A stretch of DNA of 64,000 bases from Mallotus nudiflorus. Its lineage: Eukaryota; Streptophyta; Magnoliopsida; Malpighiales; Euphorbiaceae. The stretch is from NCBI GenBank assembly GCA_947683625.1, contig CANTUR010000114.1, positions 992,001 through 1,056,000 of the forward strand. The letters are read 5' to 3'. Every line of letters starts with the position of its first letter. Within the stretch, counting starts at the first letter, position 1. Below the pieces are notes generated by a model. It was not told where the DNA came from, did not search any database, and saw only the letters and a program-made list of their open reading frames with translations. The translations under genes and the position numbers were made by a program. Positions 13,384 through 23,828 of this stretch are shown here, piece by piece.

Positions 13384-15282
13384 TCCCTACGGACCCCCGG
13401 GCCTGAAAACAAAGGGGAACACTGCATCAGTAGCATCTAAATGCGCCGTAGGCTCAGCATCAGTAATTGACTCCACATTATCCCTCACGTAGAAAGCACT
13501 AGCTTTTCGATGTGCATCCTCTTCAACAGTAATCTTGATAAGGTCTGCCGATGTTATCTGATCTAACACCCCTAAGTCTAGTTCTGAGTCGTGCGAGAGT
13601 AGGACCCTCCTACACTCAACCCTATAGGCCTTAAGAAATCCCCCTACCATGCTTTAGTATGACCTCTTGTTGCTCTCTCGGGATTTCTCAACCTCAGACA
13701 GCTTCTTCTCTAGTTTGGCAATTTGAAGATCCTGTTCTTCGATCCTCCTCATCAATTGGCCTTAGCTATGTTCCAGATTAACAATTTTCTTCTGACCTGC
13801 CTCAGCCTCAGACTTCACCTCCACATACTTTGTCTAGCAAAGTTCCAATGCGACCTTCACACCATCCAGCTTCTTCTTAAAATTGATGGTTATAATTCCC
13901 ACCTTTGTCTCTTTCAGGCTATATTGGCTCTTCAGGTAAAAGTACTGGTCCTTTACCAGCAGTAAAGCCTAAGTCATCTGTTAACAAGAAAGATTAAAGT
14001 CAACAACAAGCCCACATGATAGTAACAACATCTGTAAAAAAAGAACTTACTTCTAATGACTGGCCAATCATTGAGTCGAGCAACCCCTTGAGGCCTTCTT
14101 CGGACCAGCACTGCATATCCACATGCAGCCTCAACGATTCGGCATATTGATCCCTCACTTGGCTATTGAAGACACTCGAGGCTTCATCCTGTTCAGTATC
14201 CAGCCCCTCATATTTGGACACCCAGATAGCCTTGGGCGTTGGACATATATCTCCTCGTCAAGCCCCTTTGTGTCTGAATGCTGCTCAATCAAATACCTCT
14301 TCCTCCGGCATACCCTTTCAGAGCAGGATGACTCGACTAATGTTTTGGCTTTGGGATCGGTAATTACCTCTTTGAGTGCTGTGAGGGCTTCGGGTTCTGG
14401 AGAGGGAAATATTTATACTTCCTCTAGAGCAGACAGCTCATCAACTAAGGAAAACCCGCCCCCAAAATCAAAAAAGTCAGCCATCTACAGATGGAAAAAT
14501 AGATCAAGTCAGAAATAAAACTTCGTGTATCATAAATGTACCAGGGGAATGAACACGACTCGAAAAAACCCTCTATAGGTATCTCTTGGACACATCCTCT
14601 GTCGATCGAGCTTTGGCAAGCCTATCGAGATGCAGTCGCAAAACCATCTCTGCATTATGGTTAAGGAGTCTTATAGGACGCTTTAACTTATGGCATTCGT
14701 CGAACAACATCCATCGGATATCCACGAAATTTGACGGATGCTCGACGATAAAAAAATAGTATCTCCACTTTTTATGGAGATCCGGAAGCTTTACGAAAAA
14801 TGTGTAGTTAGGCACAGTTGACAGGGAAAACATCAGCTCTCCATTCTTCCTAGACAGACTATACAGGTATCAAAAAACATCTAAATCAAGTTCCTTCCCC
14901 TGTTCATACATTAGTTGGATGAACCCAGTCAGAATCCTATAGCTATTCGGATGAAGCTGATCGGGCGCTATGTTATGCCTATTCAAAAATCTCTTCACGA
15001 AGGGATCTAAAGGAAATTTTAAACCCCCTCTAGCTAGTCAAAATACATCGCTAATTTACAAAGCCCTAACATGGGCATGTGAGCCCTAAATTTCCTATCT
15101 ACTGTGTGAAGGGTATAATCGACGGGAATACAAAACCGCCTCTGGAAGCACCCTAGTAAATCGTCATCTACATTCAAAATAAAAAGGTCACAACTAACCT
15201 GTTCCATCAGTGCCATAATGATTTCTAAGAAGGAAGATGCACAACAGAAAATAGAAGCAAGAAAAAGAATAAAAGACAACAA
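13384..15282 (-). pseudogene. Antisense extra ORF of element B, putative-gypsy-transposon family (PF04195-like), spliced
   Basis: On the strand opposite gag-pol, between integrase and 3' LTR, a degenerate coding region is readable. Near 14880-14965 it has APDQLHPNSYRIL and GFIQLM, followed by FSLSTVPNYTFFVKLPDL and a KKWRYYFFIVEHP block near 14750. I recognise this as the domain often labelled putative gypsy-type transposon in plants. Further downstream a heptad-rich coiled coil occurs (13680-13960) and an acidic C-terminus ends near 13384. Plausible introns with GT/AG borders lie at about 14486-14580 and 13988-14048 (GTAAGT donor). Several stops make it a pseudogene. Extra ORFs, some antisense, are known in Tat-lineage elements; their function is unknown. 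Confidence 0.68.
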
Positions 15283-15690
15283 ATCACCTAGTTACAAAAG
15301 GAGAGAATCATGGCAAAGAGAAAGAAACATAGTTGTGGCACCACAACTGCAACAAAGATGAAAATAAATGAGCAAAATACACCAGTTAACAAGCGCAGTA
15401 GTACTTATAAATAAGTGAAAGGACCTGGAAACATGCCATTAACTACCCTCATCATTACTTCACTACTCCCTAGGTCATTAAGCCCATCGAACAAGGGGTC
15501 ACTACAACGGCAGCAGAAATGCTTCATTTACTGACACATGAAATGACACGTAACTCATGCGGTATAAATTTTGAATCCCTAGGAGTCGAAGTGACACCGC
15601 CACATGTCGGCCCACCCACATCCTGAATGGGCTCCTTCATCAAGCTACTCGAAAAGCATCCAAGCTACGCTTCTAGCCCATTCCGAGTAT
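15283..15690. other. Noncoding leader between antisense ORF and tandem repeats of B
   Basis: No coding similarity was seen. The position suggests it holds the upstream region of the antisense ORF (minus strand) and part of the long 3' untranslated region of element B (plus strand). Confidence 0.5.
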
Positions 15691-15692
15691 TC

Positions 15693-16080
15693 GAGCATCT
15701 AAGTCCAGTAACTTAAGCTGGCACCCTCAGGTCACTTCTCTAGTACTAAGGTTCTGAGCATGTAAGCCTCACATCCCTACACCAAGCATCTAAGTCTAGT
15801 GACTGAAGCTGGCACCCTCAAGTTGCTTCTGTAGTACTGAGGTTTTGAGCATGTAAGCCTCGTGTCCCTATACTGAGCATCTAAGCCTCGAGCATCTAAG
15901 TCCAATAACTGAAGTTGGCACCCTTAGGTCGCTTTTGTAGTATTGAGGTTCTGAGCATGTAAGCCTCGCGTCCCTGCACCGAGCATCTAAGTCTAGTGAC
16001 TGAAGTTGGCACCCTTAGGTCGCTTCTATAGTACTGAGGTTTTGAGCTCATAAGCCTCGCGTCCTTACACCCAGCATCAA
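15693..16080 (+). repeat. 91-bp tandem repeats in the 3' region of element B
   Basis: Four diverged copies of a unit of about 91 bp start near 15693, 15785, 15890 and 15981. Each carries GCATCTAAGTC, GGCACCCT, a GTACTGAGGTT-type block and GAGCATGTAAGCCTC. A further 13-15-bp piece is duplicated before the third copy. Variable tandem arrays in this position are typical of Tat/Ogre-like elements. Confidence 0.9.
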
Positions 16081-16348
16081 AAATCCAGTGACAACTGGTT
16101 CCGTCATGTCAATTCTGTACATACAGGTTAATTTATTGCTTCTAATCTGACAGACTTGACGGACGTTAAAGCTCCACTGATTCCATTTAACGAGATGGTT
16201 CTAAGACTTGGCATCGAGCTCTACTCTCTTACTGTGATTGAGGCTGGTCACCTCAGCTCACACCCTTCTATATCACTTTACAGTACTCCTATATGAAAGC
16301 ATTAGCGTCCTACTTTACTCGGGCACAACGGATATAAGTATCCGAGTA

Positions 16349-16364
16349 TGCCTAAGGGGACTCT
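16349..16364 (+). other. Polypurine tract of element B
   Basis: The purine-rich AAGGGGA core lies just before the 3' LTR start TGATACC at 16365, with a CTCT spacer. Confidence 0.6.
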
Positions 16365-16760
16365 TGATACCGCCTATAAATATTCCTACCTAACTAAAAG
16401 GTCTTTATTTCCTAAACAGGGACACTCAGACTATGAAGGTAGCAACATCCGTCCAAGAAAAGGAATCTACCCTAAAGATAAATCCTAAGCAAAGAGGGAA
16501 TACTCTCCTACCAAGATTATGACTCCGATCTCACAAGGAATCTGACTCCTCTCAAGTTAAAGTATTACTATAAATAGGACCCCATGCCCCTTACAGAGGG
16601 ATATCTCATTCTCCCATATTCTAGTTATTCCATATTCCCCTACTCTTGTTCTCTAACTTAGGTATCGGAGTGTTTGTGGGGACTCTCCCCACCTTTTACC
16701 TTACCTTCTGTTCATGGATTGCAGGACACCAAGCTCAAGAGTTCCAGAAACTAGTTATCG
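16365..16760 (+). repeat. 3' LTR of element B
   Basis: It is 396 bp, colinear with 3587-3982, and starts TGATACCGCC. The last bases are TTATCG where the 5' LTR has TTATCA, so the terminal CA is mutated to CG. It is followed by the ATAAA duplication. Confidence 0.95.
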
Positions 16761-16765
16761 ATAAA

Positions 16766-18619
16766 TAAGTAATTTTTATGTTTTACTTGAAATTATTGAT
16801 AACTAATAGGTTTTGGATAGTTTTTGAGTAATAATTGGTATTAAAATATTTTTTATAAATTAATTACTATTTTTAGCTAATTAATGGTAATTTTTGAAAA
16901 TATATTTGAATAATAATTTTAATTATTATTTTTAAGCTTAAATAAGTTTTTAGGTATTTTTATTATATAATTAAGTATTTGAAATAATAATTGGTAATTT
17001 ATGCTAATTAATTTTAAAAAATTGAATAATTGGTTTATCAATATTATTTAATTATAAATTGGATTTTATTATTTATTTTGAAAAATTAAACATCTTTTAT
17101 GCTTTTATTTTCTAAATAAATTGATTTTTTTTATTTAATTGAATTTTTAATTTTGGTGATTTATTAGTAATTATTATTATTATTGGAATTATTGTTGGAA
17201 TTGGTTCTCGGTTGGGCAATATTTGCAATTCAGTAGCCCAACTCGAGGTTTGGTGATGTGGATTATTTAGAAATGAATTTTTCTGTTCAGGATCGACTGT
17301 ACTTCTAGTAAAGAGATGTTATTTTATAGGGGAAACTCTGTCAAATTTTTAGAAGATTTCTTGTAAAATGTGACAACCGATCCGAGTCTAGTTCTAAAAT
17401 TTTTCCCGAGTCATGTCTAAATCGAGTCATTCTTAGAATTCTAGAATTATTAAATTAGGAATTTATTTCCAATGAGTATTATTATTATTATTTTCTTTAA
17501 CTGCATCGAGATCGAGGCCTTCAGGACTAAGCCAATCGGGTCACTCTCGTGGAGCGCATTGAACCTATGAATTATCATTATATATTTGCATTGCACGTAG
17601 AATAAATATTTATGAGCATCCATATTTTAATAATATAAATATAAGTTTGATTTATTTTATTAAATGTTTATATCTATGTTGTAGTATATAATTGGTATAT
17701 ATTTTATATATTACCTTCAAAATGGATGCTACTATATTTAAAATATGCATTTCATTATTTTTAATAATTATAAGTATGATTTTGAGGATAGTTGTAGAAC
17801 GTGCCACCTAATGGGCTATGCTAGAATAGTTACGTGACAGTATGGTACATTTTAGGTTGAGAATCTAATTATTTGATTACAAAATTGCATATTGAAATTA
17901 ATGGTTATTGGAAAGGGTGGCTGCAAATCCTCGGTTAACCTAGTGTACTAAAGACCAGTCTACTACTTGAGTTGGATAAATAAAAATTTGGAGTTATTGA
18001 TAAGTTGGTTAGTTATTGGTTATATGATCGAGGTTATGGACTATTAGGGTTCTGCTCTGATCGTTCACCTAAAAATTTTTCTATATTCATTATTAAATTG
18101 AAAAGGTGATTTTTGGCATGTGTATGAAATGCATGTATATCATATTATATAAATATAAATATATTATTATACTGATGCCTATATGTTATAGTACATGTAT
18201 ATATATAATAATAATTCACTTAATGAGGTCTGACCCCCCCTCAATATTTTTTTCAGGACATTCTACTTCGTCAGACCTCAATAGTAAACCCCTTCGTTGA
18301 TCTTCTTCAGCCCTAGCTGTTTTATATAATTTTTATATCTAAACTCTTATTTGTATTCTAGTAACTGCAGTAGTAGTATTCGAGTAATGTAGTGTTTAAC
18401 GTTATTTTATAACTGAGATTTGTGTTTGAAAAATTATGTATGTTATACTTTAATATGTGCTATGAGAATTCCTTTAATATTATTTTAAGTTTTAAAATTT
18501 GTGATACTCTTATATTATATTTCCGCGTGCCTTTATTTTTTTAAGCTTGCTAGTGGTTTAGGTTTACAGAAGTTCTCATTCCCTAATGCTGGTTATGTTT
18601 CTCGGATTGGGTCATGACA
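16766..18619 (+). repeat. 3' LTR of element A, second half
   Basis: This is the continuation of the LTR begun at 2537, after the second ATAAA copy (16761-16765). It contains a TCGGTTGGGCAA...CCCAACTCGAGG block near 17217-17253 and a block at 18225-18300 (GAGGTCTGACC) that both have reverse-complement counterparts in solo LTR C, near 8090-8125 and 6590-6670. It ends GGGTCATGACA at 18619. Small ORFs in it are not genes. Confidence 0.82.
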
Positions 18620-18941
18620 CAAAGATACCAAGGAGTATATGGAACATTGTGATAAATGTCAAAGACATAGGAATATCTCTAGAAAGAATGAAATGCCACT
18701 CACATCAATTCAAAAAGTGGAGATTTTTAACATTTGGGGATTGGATTTTGAGGGTTCCTTTCCATCATCTTTTAGGAACTAATATATCTTGGTTGGGGTA
18801 GACTATGTGTCTAACTAGGTGGAAGTCATTCCTTCACCTAGGAATTATGCTAAAGTGGTGACAAGATTTTTTAAGAAATTGTTCAATAGATGTGGAGTAC
18901 CTTGAGCTGTAATAAGTGATAGAGGCTCACACTTTTGCAAC
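18620..18941 (+). pseudogene. Athila-type integrase fragment, host DNA of element A
   Basis: One frame reads HCDKCQRHRNISRKNEMPL (zinc region), then FNIWGLDFEGSFPSSF with the first catalytic Asp, VGVDYVSN, and ISDRGSHFCNKLL with the second catalytic Asp. Stops at 18780 (TAA for Gln), 18816 (TAG for Trp) and 18903 (TGA for Arg) are all C-to-T or G-to-A changes. The left side is cut by the 3' LTR of A. The right side switches within AAGCTCTTAG to an LTR of element D, which has a different orientation. It is not functional. Confidence 0.88.
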
Positions 18942-19420
18942 AAGCTCTTAGTTTTCGTTGATTTCTGTCTAGCTGCTTCCTTTTCTTTGTGACTCCTCTG
19001 CTCTCCTCTCAAAAAGGTGTTTATTCCTTATATAGTGTAGGGTCTAAAAAGAATCCTCTTTGATTTCTAATTCCTTATTATTTTCAAAATAGGAAGTTTC
19101 TACCTTCGTGACACTGTTTTAAAGCACGGTTGTGCTTCTTTCAAATAAATCTGTGAATTTACTCAGCATATAGCACAACTTCTAACATAAGCAAGTTCAT
19201 TAGTCATGCATCATTTTTAGCTAAAATTCTTCACTTACACGACATGTGCATGTTATGACATTGCTATGTTGATATTCAAGTGCAGTTGGCTTCTTCATGG
19301 CTCATGCATGGCTTGGACATGGCTTTCCTCATTTGTTTCTTCATCACACGACATATACATGCCATGTTATGTAAAAACATATTAACTCCTTTTATATTCT
19401 TGGGGGCCACACTAGACATA
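18938..19420 (-). repeat. Truncated 3' LTR of element D
   Basis: This block is colinear with 23183-23655 of the right LTR over about 480 bp (for example TCTCAAAAAGGTGTTTATTC in both). It lacks about 700 bp present at the lower-coordinate side of the right LTR and about 180 bp at the other side. Confidence 0.88.
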
Positions 19421-19424
19421 AAAC

Positions 19425-20045
19425 ATAAAAATTAATTAAAACACATAAAACACAGAGCTATGATGATACAATTCCCCAAAAACTAACCTAAATGGTAAAG
19501 TCACAATTGGATTTTTGAAAGCTATTCGGTATGCCTATAGTGCATCATCCAAATGAATGCACCAATCCTTTCTCGAGTCATTGAATGTCTTTTCTAAGTA
19601 TAGTCTTTAGTTCTTTATTTGAGATTTTCACTTGTCCACTGGTTTGAGGGTGGTATGGTGTAGCCACTTTATGCTTGACCCCATATTTTGGTAAAAAAAT
19701 ATTCAAATTGATGATTGCATAAATGAGAACCACCATCACTAATTATAGCTTTAGGGGTGCCAAAGTGAGAAAATATGTTCCTTCGGAGGAACTTAATGAC
19801 TACTTTAGCATCATTGATTGATAAAGTAATTACTTCCACCCATTTGGACATATAATCAACCTTAACCAATATATATTTGTTCCTATAAGAGCTTGGGAAA
19901 GGTTCAATAAAATAGATACCCCACACATCAAATAATTCAATCTCAATAATATTTGTGAGTGGCATTTCATTCTGTCTGCCAATGTTGCCTATCCGTTGGC
20001 AATGATCACACCTGAGTACAAATTGCCTTGCATATTTAAAGAGAG
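19425..20045 (-). pseudogene. pol: Integrase of element D
   Basis: The zinc region reads CDHCQRIGN near 20005. The core follows with FDVWGIYFIEPFPSSY, where the first catalytic Asp (GIDF in relatives) is Tyr (codon 19912-19914). VDYMSKWVEVI and AIISDGGSHLCN follow, with the second Asp kept. The C-terminal part (YHPQTSGQV) is near 19630 and breaks off before about 19425, where LTR sequence begins. Loss of a catalytic Asp and truncation make it inactive. Confidence 0.87.
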
Positions 20046-20490
20046 AAAGTTAGTAGAATCCGCTCTAAAGTACCTTTGTTACTATTTTGGTAGAGCTTGC
20101 ATGTCCCTCACACTCAAGCGAATGGCAGTGAGTGAGTATTACCAATCCATCCCTACATCTCTTATACAAATAGGGCTTATCCCAGATTTATTACCGAGAG
20201 TCATAGAAGAATTTCTTTTTTTGATTGTAATTAATGTCCGATCGAAGAACTCCACATGCAAGGTAATTCACAAAATCTGCATACTATGGGACATTTTGTT
20301 GGACTCTCATGAGTTGTTCTTCTGGAAGGTCATCTGAGATTAGAAGAGAGTTTGGATTAGCACTTCACTCAGGTAGGAAAGGTGATCAATAACTAAATTT
20401 TTAGTGGCTTTATAATCTCGAATCTTTAAGTTAAATTCTTAAAAGAAGGATCCAACGAATGAGTCTTGCTTTAGCATCCTTCTTTACTAT
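20046..20490 (-). other. Degenerate linker between RNase H and integrase of D
   Basis: This stretch corresponds to the end of RNase H and the zinc-finger linker of an Athila pol. The minus-strand frame is broken by stops and frame changes, and I could not follow a continuous protein. A plus-strand ORF here is a shadow. Confidence 0.55.
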
Positions 20491-21640
20491 AAATTACTTA
20501 AGGGTTAAATGGTCAGTGTAGAAAATCACTTTGCTTCCTACTAAATATAAAAAAAAATTTTCCATAGCATATACCACTGCCAGAAGTTCCTTCATAGTTA
20601 TTGTATAATTTTTTTGAGCTTCTTTGAGAGTGTGGCTTATATAGTAGATGGCATAGACTTGTTTCTCTCTTCGTTGCCTTAAGAAAGCTCTTACTACATA
20701 ATCGCTAGCGTCACACATGGTTTTGAAAGGAAGACTCTAGTCTGGTGGTTATAGGATAGGTGCAAAAACAAGTGCTTCTTTTAAACTGTGGAAAGTAGAA
20801 AGACATTCATTAGAAAATTTTAAAGGAACATCCTCGGCAAGCAAATTAGTCAAAGGTTTAGCAATTTTGGAAAAATCTTTAATGAAGCACCGATAGAACC
20901 CAACGTGTCCTAGAAAACTCTGTATTAGGTAGGGGATGGAAGTTTCTCTATCACTTTAATTTTTCCGTATCAACTTCAATGCCATTTTCAGACACAATGT
21001 GCCTGAGCACTACTCCTTTAGTCATTATAAAGTGACATTTTTCCTAGTTCAGCACAAGGTTAGTGTCTTCACATCTTTATAACACTTTAGATAGATTATC
21101 ACAACAATCATAAAAAGAAGAACCATAGATAGAGAAATCATCCATAAAAACCTCCATAGTGTCTGTCCTCTACAAAATCAGAAAAGATAGACATCATTAG
21201 AAGATAGTGGGTGCATTACACACCCCAAAAGGCATTCTTTTATATGCATATGTTTCATAAGGACATGTGAATGTAGTTTTCTCTTAATCATCAAAGTGTA
21301 TAGGAATTTGAAAGAAACCAGAGTACCCATCTAAGAAACTAAAAAATGAATGATTAGCTATCCTTTCTAAAAGTTGGCCAATGAATGGAAGAGGGAAGTG
21401 ATTTTTCCTAGTGGCATTATTTAATTTTCCATAGTCAATGCACATGCGCCAACCTATGATAGTCCTAGTTGGGATCAACTCATTATTCTCAATTTTCACT
21501 ATTGTCATACCTCCTTTCTTTGGGACTGCAAGGATTGGACTAACCCACTGACTATCTGAGATAGGATAAATAATCCCTGCATCAAGCAACTTCACAATCT
21601 CTTTCTTAACCACCTCTTTCATGTTAGGGTTTAGCCTTCT
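20491..21640 (-). pseudogene. pol: RT and RNase H of element D
   Basis: RT starts near 21622 with KEVVKKEIVKLLDAGIIYP, then SPILAVPKKGG, WRMCIDYGKLN and FLDGYSGFFQIPIH. The catalytic motif FMDD is intact at 21137-21148, followed by FSIYGS. RNase H reads CDASDYVVRAFLRQR and YTITMKELLAVVYAMENF at 20494-20718, ending TDHLTLK. FMDD and an insert with NNELIPTR after the PKKGG block are typical of the Athila lineage. Several frame breaks exist between 20720 and 21284. Confidence 0.9.
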
Positions 21641-22400
21641 TTAATGTTCTATGGTGGGTTTAGCATCATTTTCCATGTGAATCCTATGCATGCATATTGA
21701 AGCACTAATCCCCTTTAGGTCATCTATAGTATAACTTATGATCTTTCTGTGAGGCTTAACTCTCCTAAGTAATTTGTCTACTTGTTCATTAGTCAACTTA
21801 ACATTCACAATGATAGGATATGTAGAGTTAGGGTCAAGAAAAGCATACCTCAAAGATGAAAAAAGAGCTTTAACCTCTACCTTAGGTGCATTTTCCTCCT
21901 TAATCACACTAAGGCTTTCTATAATAGAGGGTAAGGGCTCATATCTGGTTGATTTATGTTTATTCAATGTTATACTTACACTGAGGTAGTGTTCATACAT
22001 TTCCACCTCTTCATCAATGTCATCCTCTATAACATCATAGATCAAGCATGCTTCTAGGGGATCATGGGTGAGTTGCTTTTCAAAGGTCTTTTGCACATAG
22101 CTTTTTATCACATCTGCTCTAAAATAGGATCCCATCATTGAGGACTGCTTTACCATTTTAAAAACATCAAACTCCACCTTATTATCTTCAATTTCCAACA
22201 AAAATTTTCCTCTTTTGACGTCTATGATTACTCCCACTGTGGCTAGGAATGGTCATCCTAGTATGATTGGAATGTGGCAATCCTCCACTATTTCCAAGAT
22301 GATGAAATCTCCTGGTACATAATAGTCTCCAACTTTGACCGGGACATCTTCCAAAATTCTGTAGGAAATTAAATTAAAATTAAAGAAAGAATACCAATCT
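21641..22400 (-). pseudogene. pol: Protease C-terminal part and pre-RT linker of element D
   Basis: From 22320 downwards the minus strand reads FIILEIVEDCHIPIILG, then PFLATVGVIIDVKRGKF, a typical Athila protease end. The linker continues to 21641 with VEFDVFKMVKQSS, an acidic segment and YEPLPSIIESLSV. The catalytic DLGAS region and all of gag upstream are absent; the sequence jumps to the primer site within about 60 bases. This is a large internal deletion. Confidence 0.82.
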
Positions 22401-22433
22401 AATAAAAGTAAAAATTAAATTAATATCAATATT

Positions 22434-22461
22434 GTCAGTTCCCGGTAACAACACCAAAAAC
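22434..22461 (-). other. Primer binding site region of element D
   Basis: The minus strand reads TTTTTGGTGTTGTTACCGGG, close to the Athila primer site complementary to tRNA-Asp (TGGCGCCGTTGCCGGGG) with C-to-T and G-to-A changes. It marks the inner border of the 5' LTR. Confidence 0.8.
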
Positions 22462-22465
22462 TTAT

Positions 22466-23828
22466 TGTGTTTTATACCCGTAAGCGCACGGTTATGGTTA
22501 TGGTAAAAATATATCATTTCCTCAAGGATTGTATATTGATTACTAATAATTTTTACCTATGATCTCAATAAGTAAATTGAATAATTTAGCAAGGTTCAAA
22601 ATATAAATAATAGAAACTTAATTAAAAGTAAAATCAAATATTTGTAAAAACAAAGCCTAGGTTTAGTTTCACAATTCCAATCCAATTATGATCACATTAT
22701 TAAATAGAAATCTTGAATTCAATTAAGGGTAATTGCTCTAAAATATTTAAAGATTCTCTTAAGTTCAATTAAGCATGCAAGGATTAAAATCTAACCTACT
22801 CTCAAGATTAATAACTTAAGCTAAGCTCATTAAGATTTTTAGCAATCAATTTGTTACCATAATCTATTGTCATAACTCCCTGAAGAGCTCGCCTACTCTC
22901 GTGATCAAGTAATCTAAGTTCTAAGTGTCTTAAGCTAATGAATCCCCCTAACTCTCATTAGTGAATTCATCCATAAACATGTAATCAAATAGGCTTAGAA
23001 TGATAATAAGATAAATATTATAACACAAATAATTAATTGAAATTCAAATTAAATATAAAAACTTATGTTCAAATTATGTCATGGAATAACTACTCCTAAC
23101 CAAAACTCTGAAAGAAAACTTAACTATATATGGTTATAGTGAAATCCATAATATAATCAAGAAAATATAAAATAAAATAAGCTCTTAGTTTTCATTGATT
23201 TCTATTTAGTCGCCTCCTTTTCTTTGTGACTCCTCTCCTCTCCTCTCAAAAAGGTGTTTATTCCTTATATAGGGCTAGGGTCTAAAAAGAATCCTCTTTG
23301 ATTGCTAATTCCTTATTATTTTCAAAACTGGAAGTTTTTGCCTTCATGACACAGTTTTGAAGCATGACCATGCTTCATTCAAATAAATCTGTGAATTTAC
23401 TCAGCACACAACACGACTTTTAACATGGGCAAGTTCATTAGTCGTGCATCATTCTAGGTTGGAATTCATCACTCATATAACATGTGCATGTTGTAACATT
23501 ACTATGTTGATATTCAAGTGCAGTTGGCTTCTTTATAGCTCACGCATGGCTTGGACATGGCTTTCTTCATTTGTTTATTCATCACACGGCATATGCATCC
23601 CATGCTATGTAAAAATATACCAACTCCTTTTATATTTCTAGGGCCCACACTAGATATAAATCTCAAATGAAACTTCCCAAATATACAATAAATAATAAGA
23701 ATCCTAATTAAATACTAACTCATAAAAATCTCCTAATTAAGCCCAAAAATTACTTAAATTAATTTATTCCTCGTTTAAAATTTATTAAAATTCAACTCTA
23801 AGACACGTAAATAATAAACATATCAACA
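22466..23828 (-). repeat. 5' LTR of element D
   Basis: On the minus strand it starts TGTTGATATG at 23828 and ends about 22466, beside the primer site (about 1.36 kb). A TATA box (CTATATAAGG in minus orientation) lies at 23263-23272. It is the longer partner of 18938-19420. Confidence 0.85.

Larger units (their letters stand above)
18932..23828 (-). mobile_element. Internally deleted Athila-type Ty3/gypsy element D
   Basis: On the minus strand the order is 5' LTR (23828 down to about 22466), primer site, protease end, RT, RNase H, integrase, and a truncated 3' LTR (19420 down to about 18932). Gag and most of the protease are missing, because the primer site is followed almost at once by the last part of the protease. 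The 3' end of integrase, any env-like region, and both ends of the left LTR are also gone. The right end has a clean LTR terminus next to Tekay LTR fragment F. The left duplication is lost. Confidence 0.85.
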
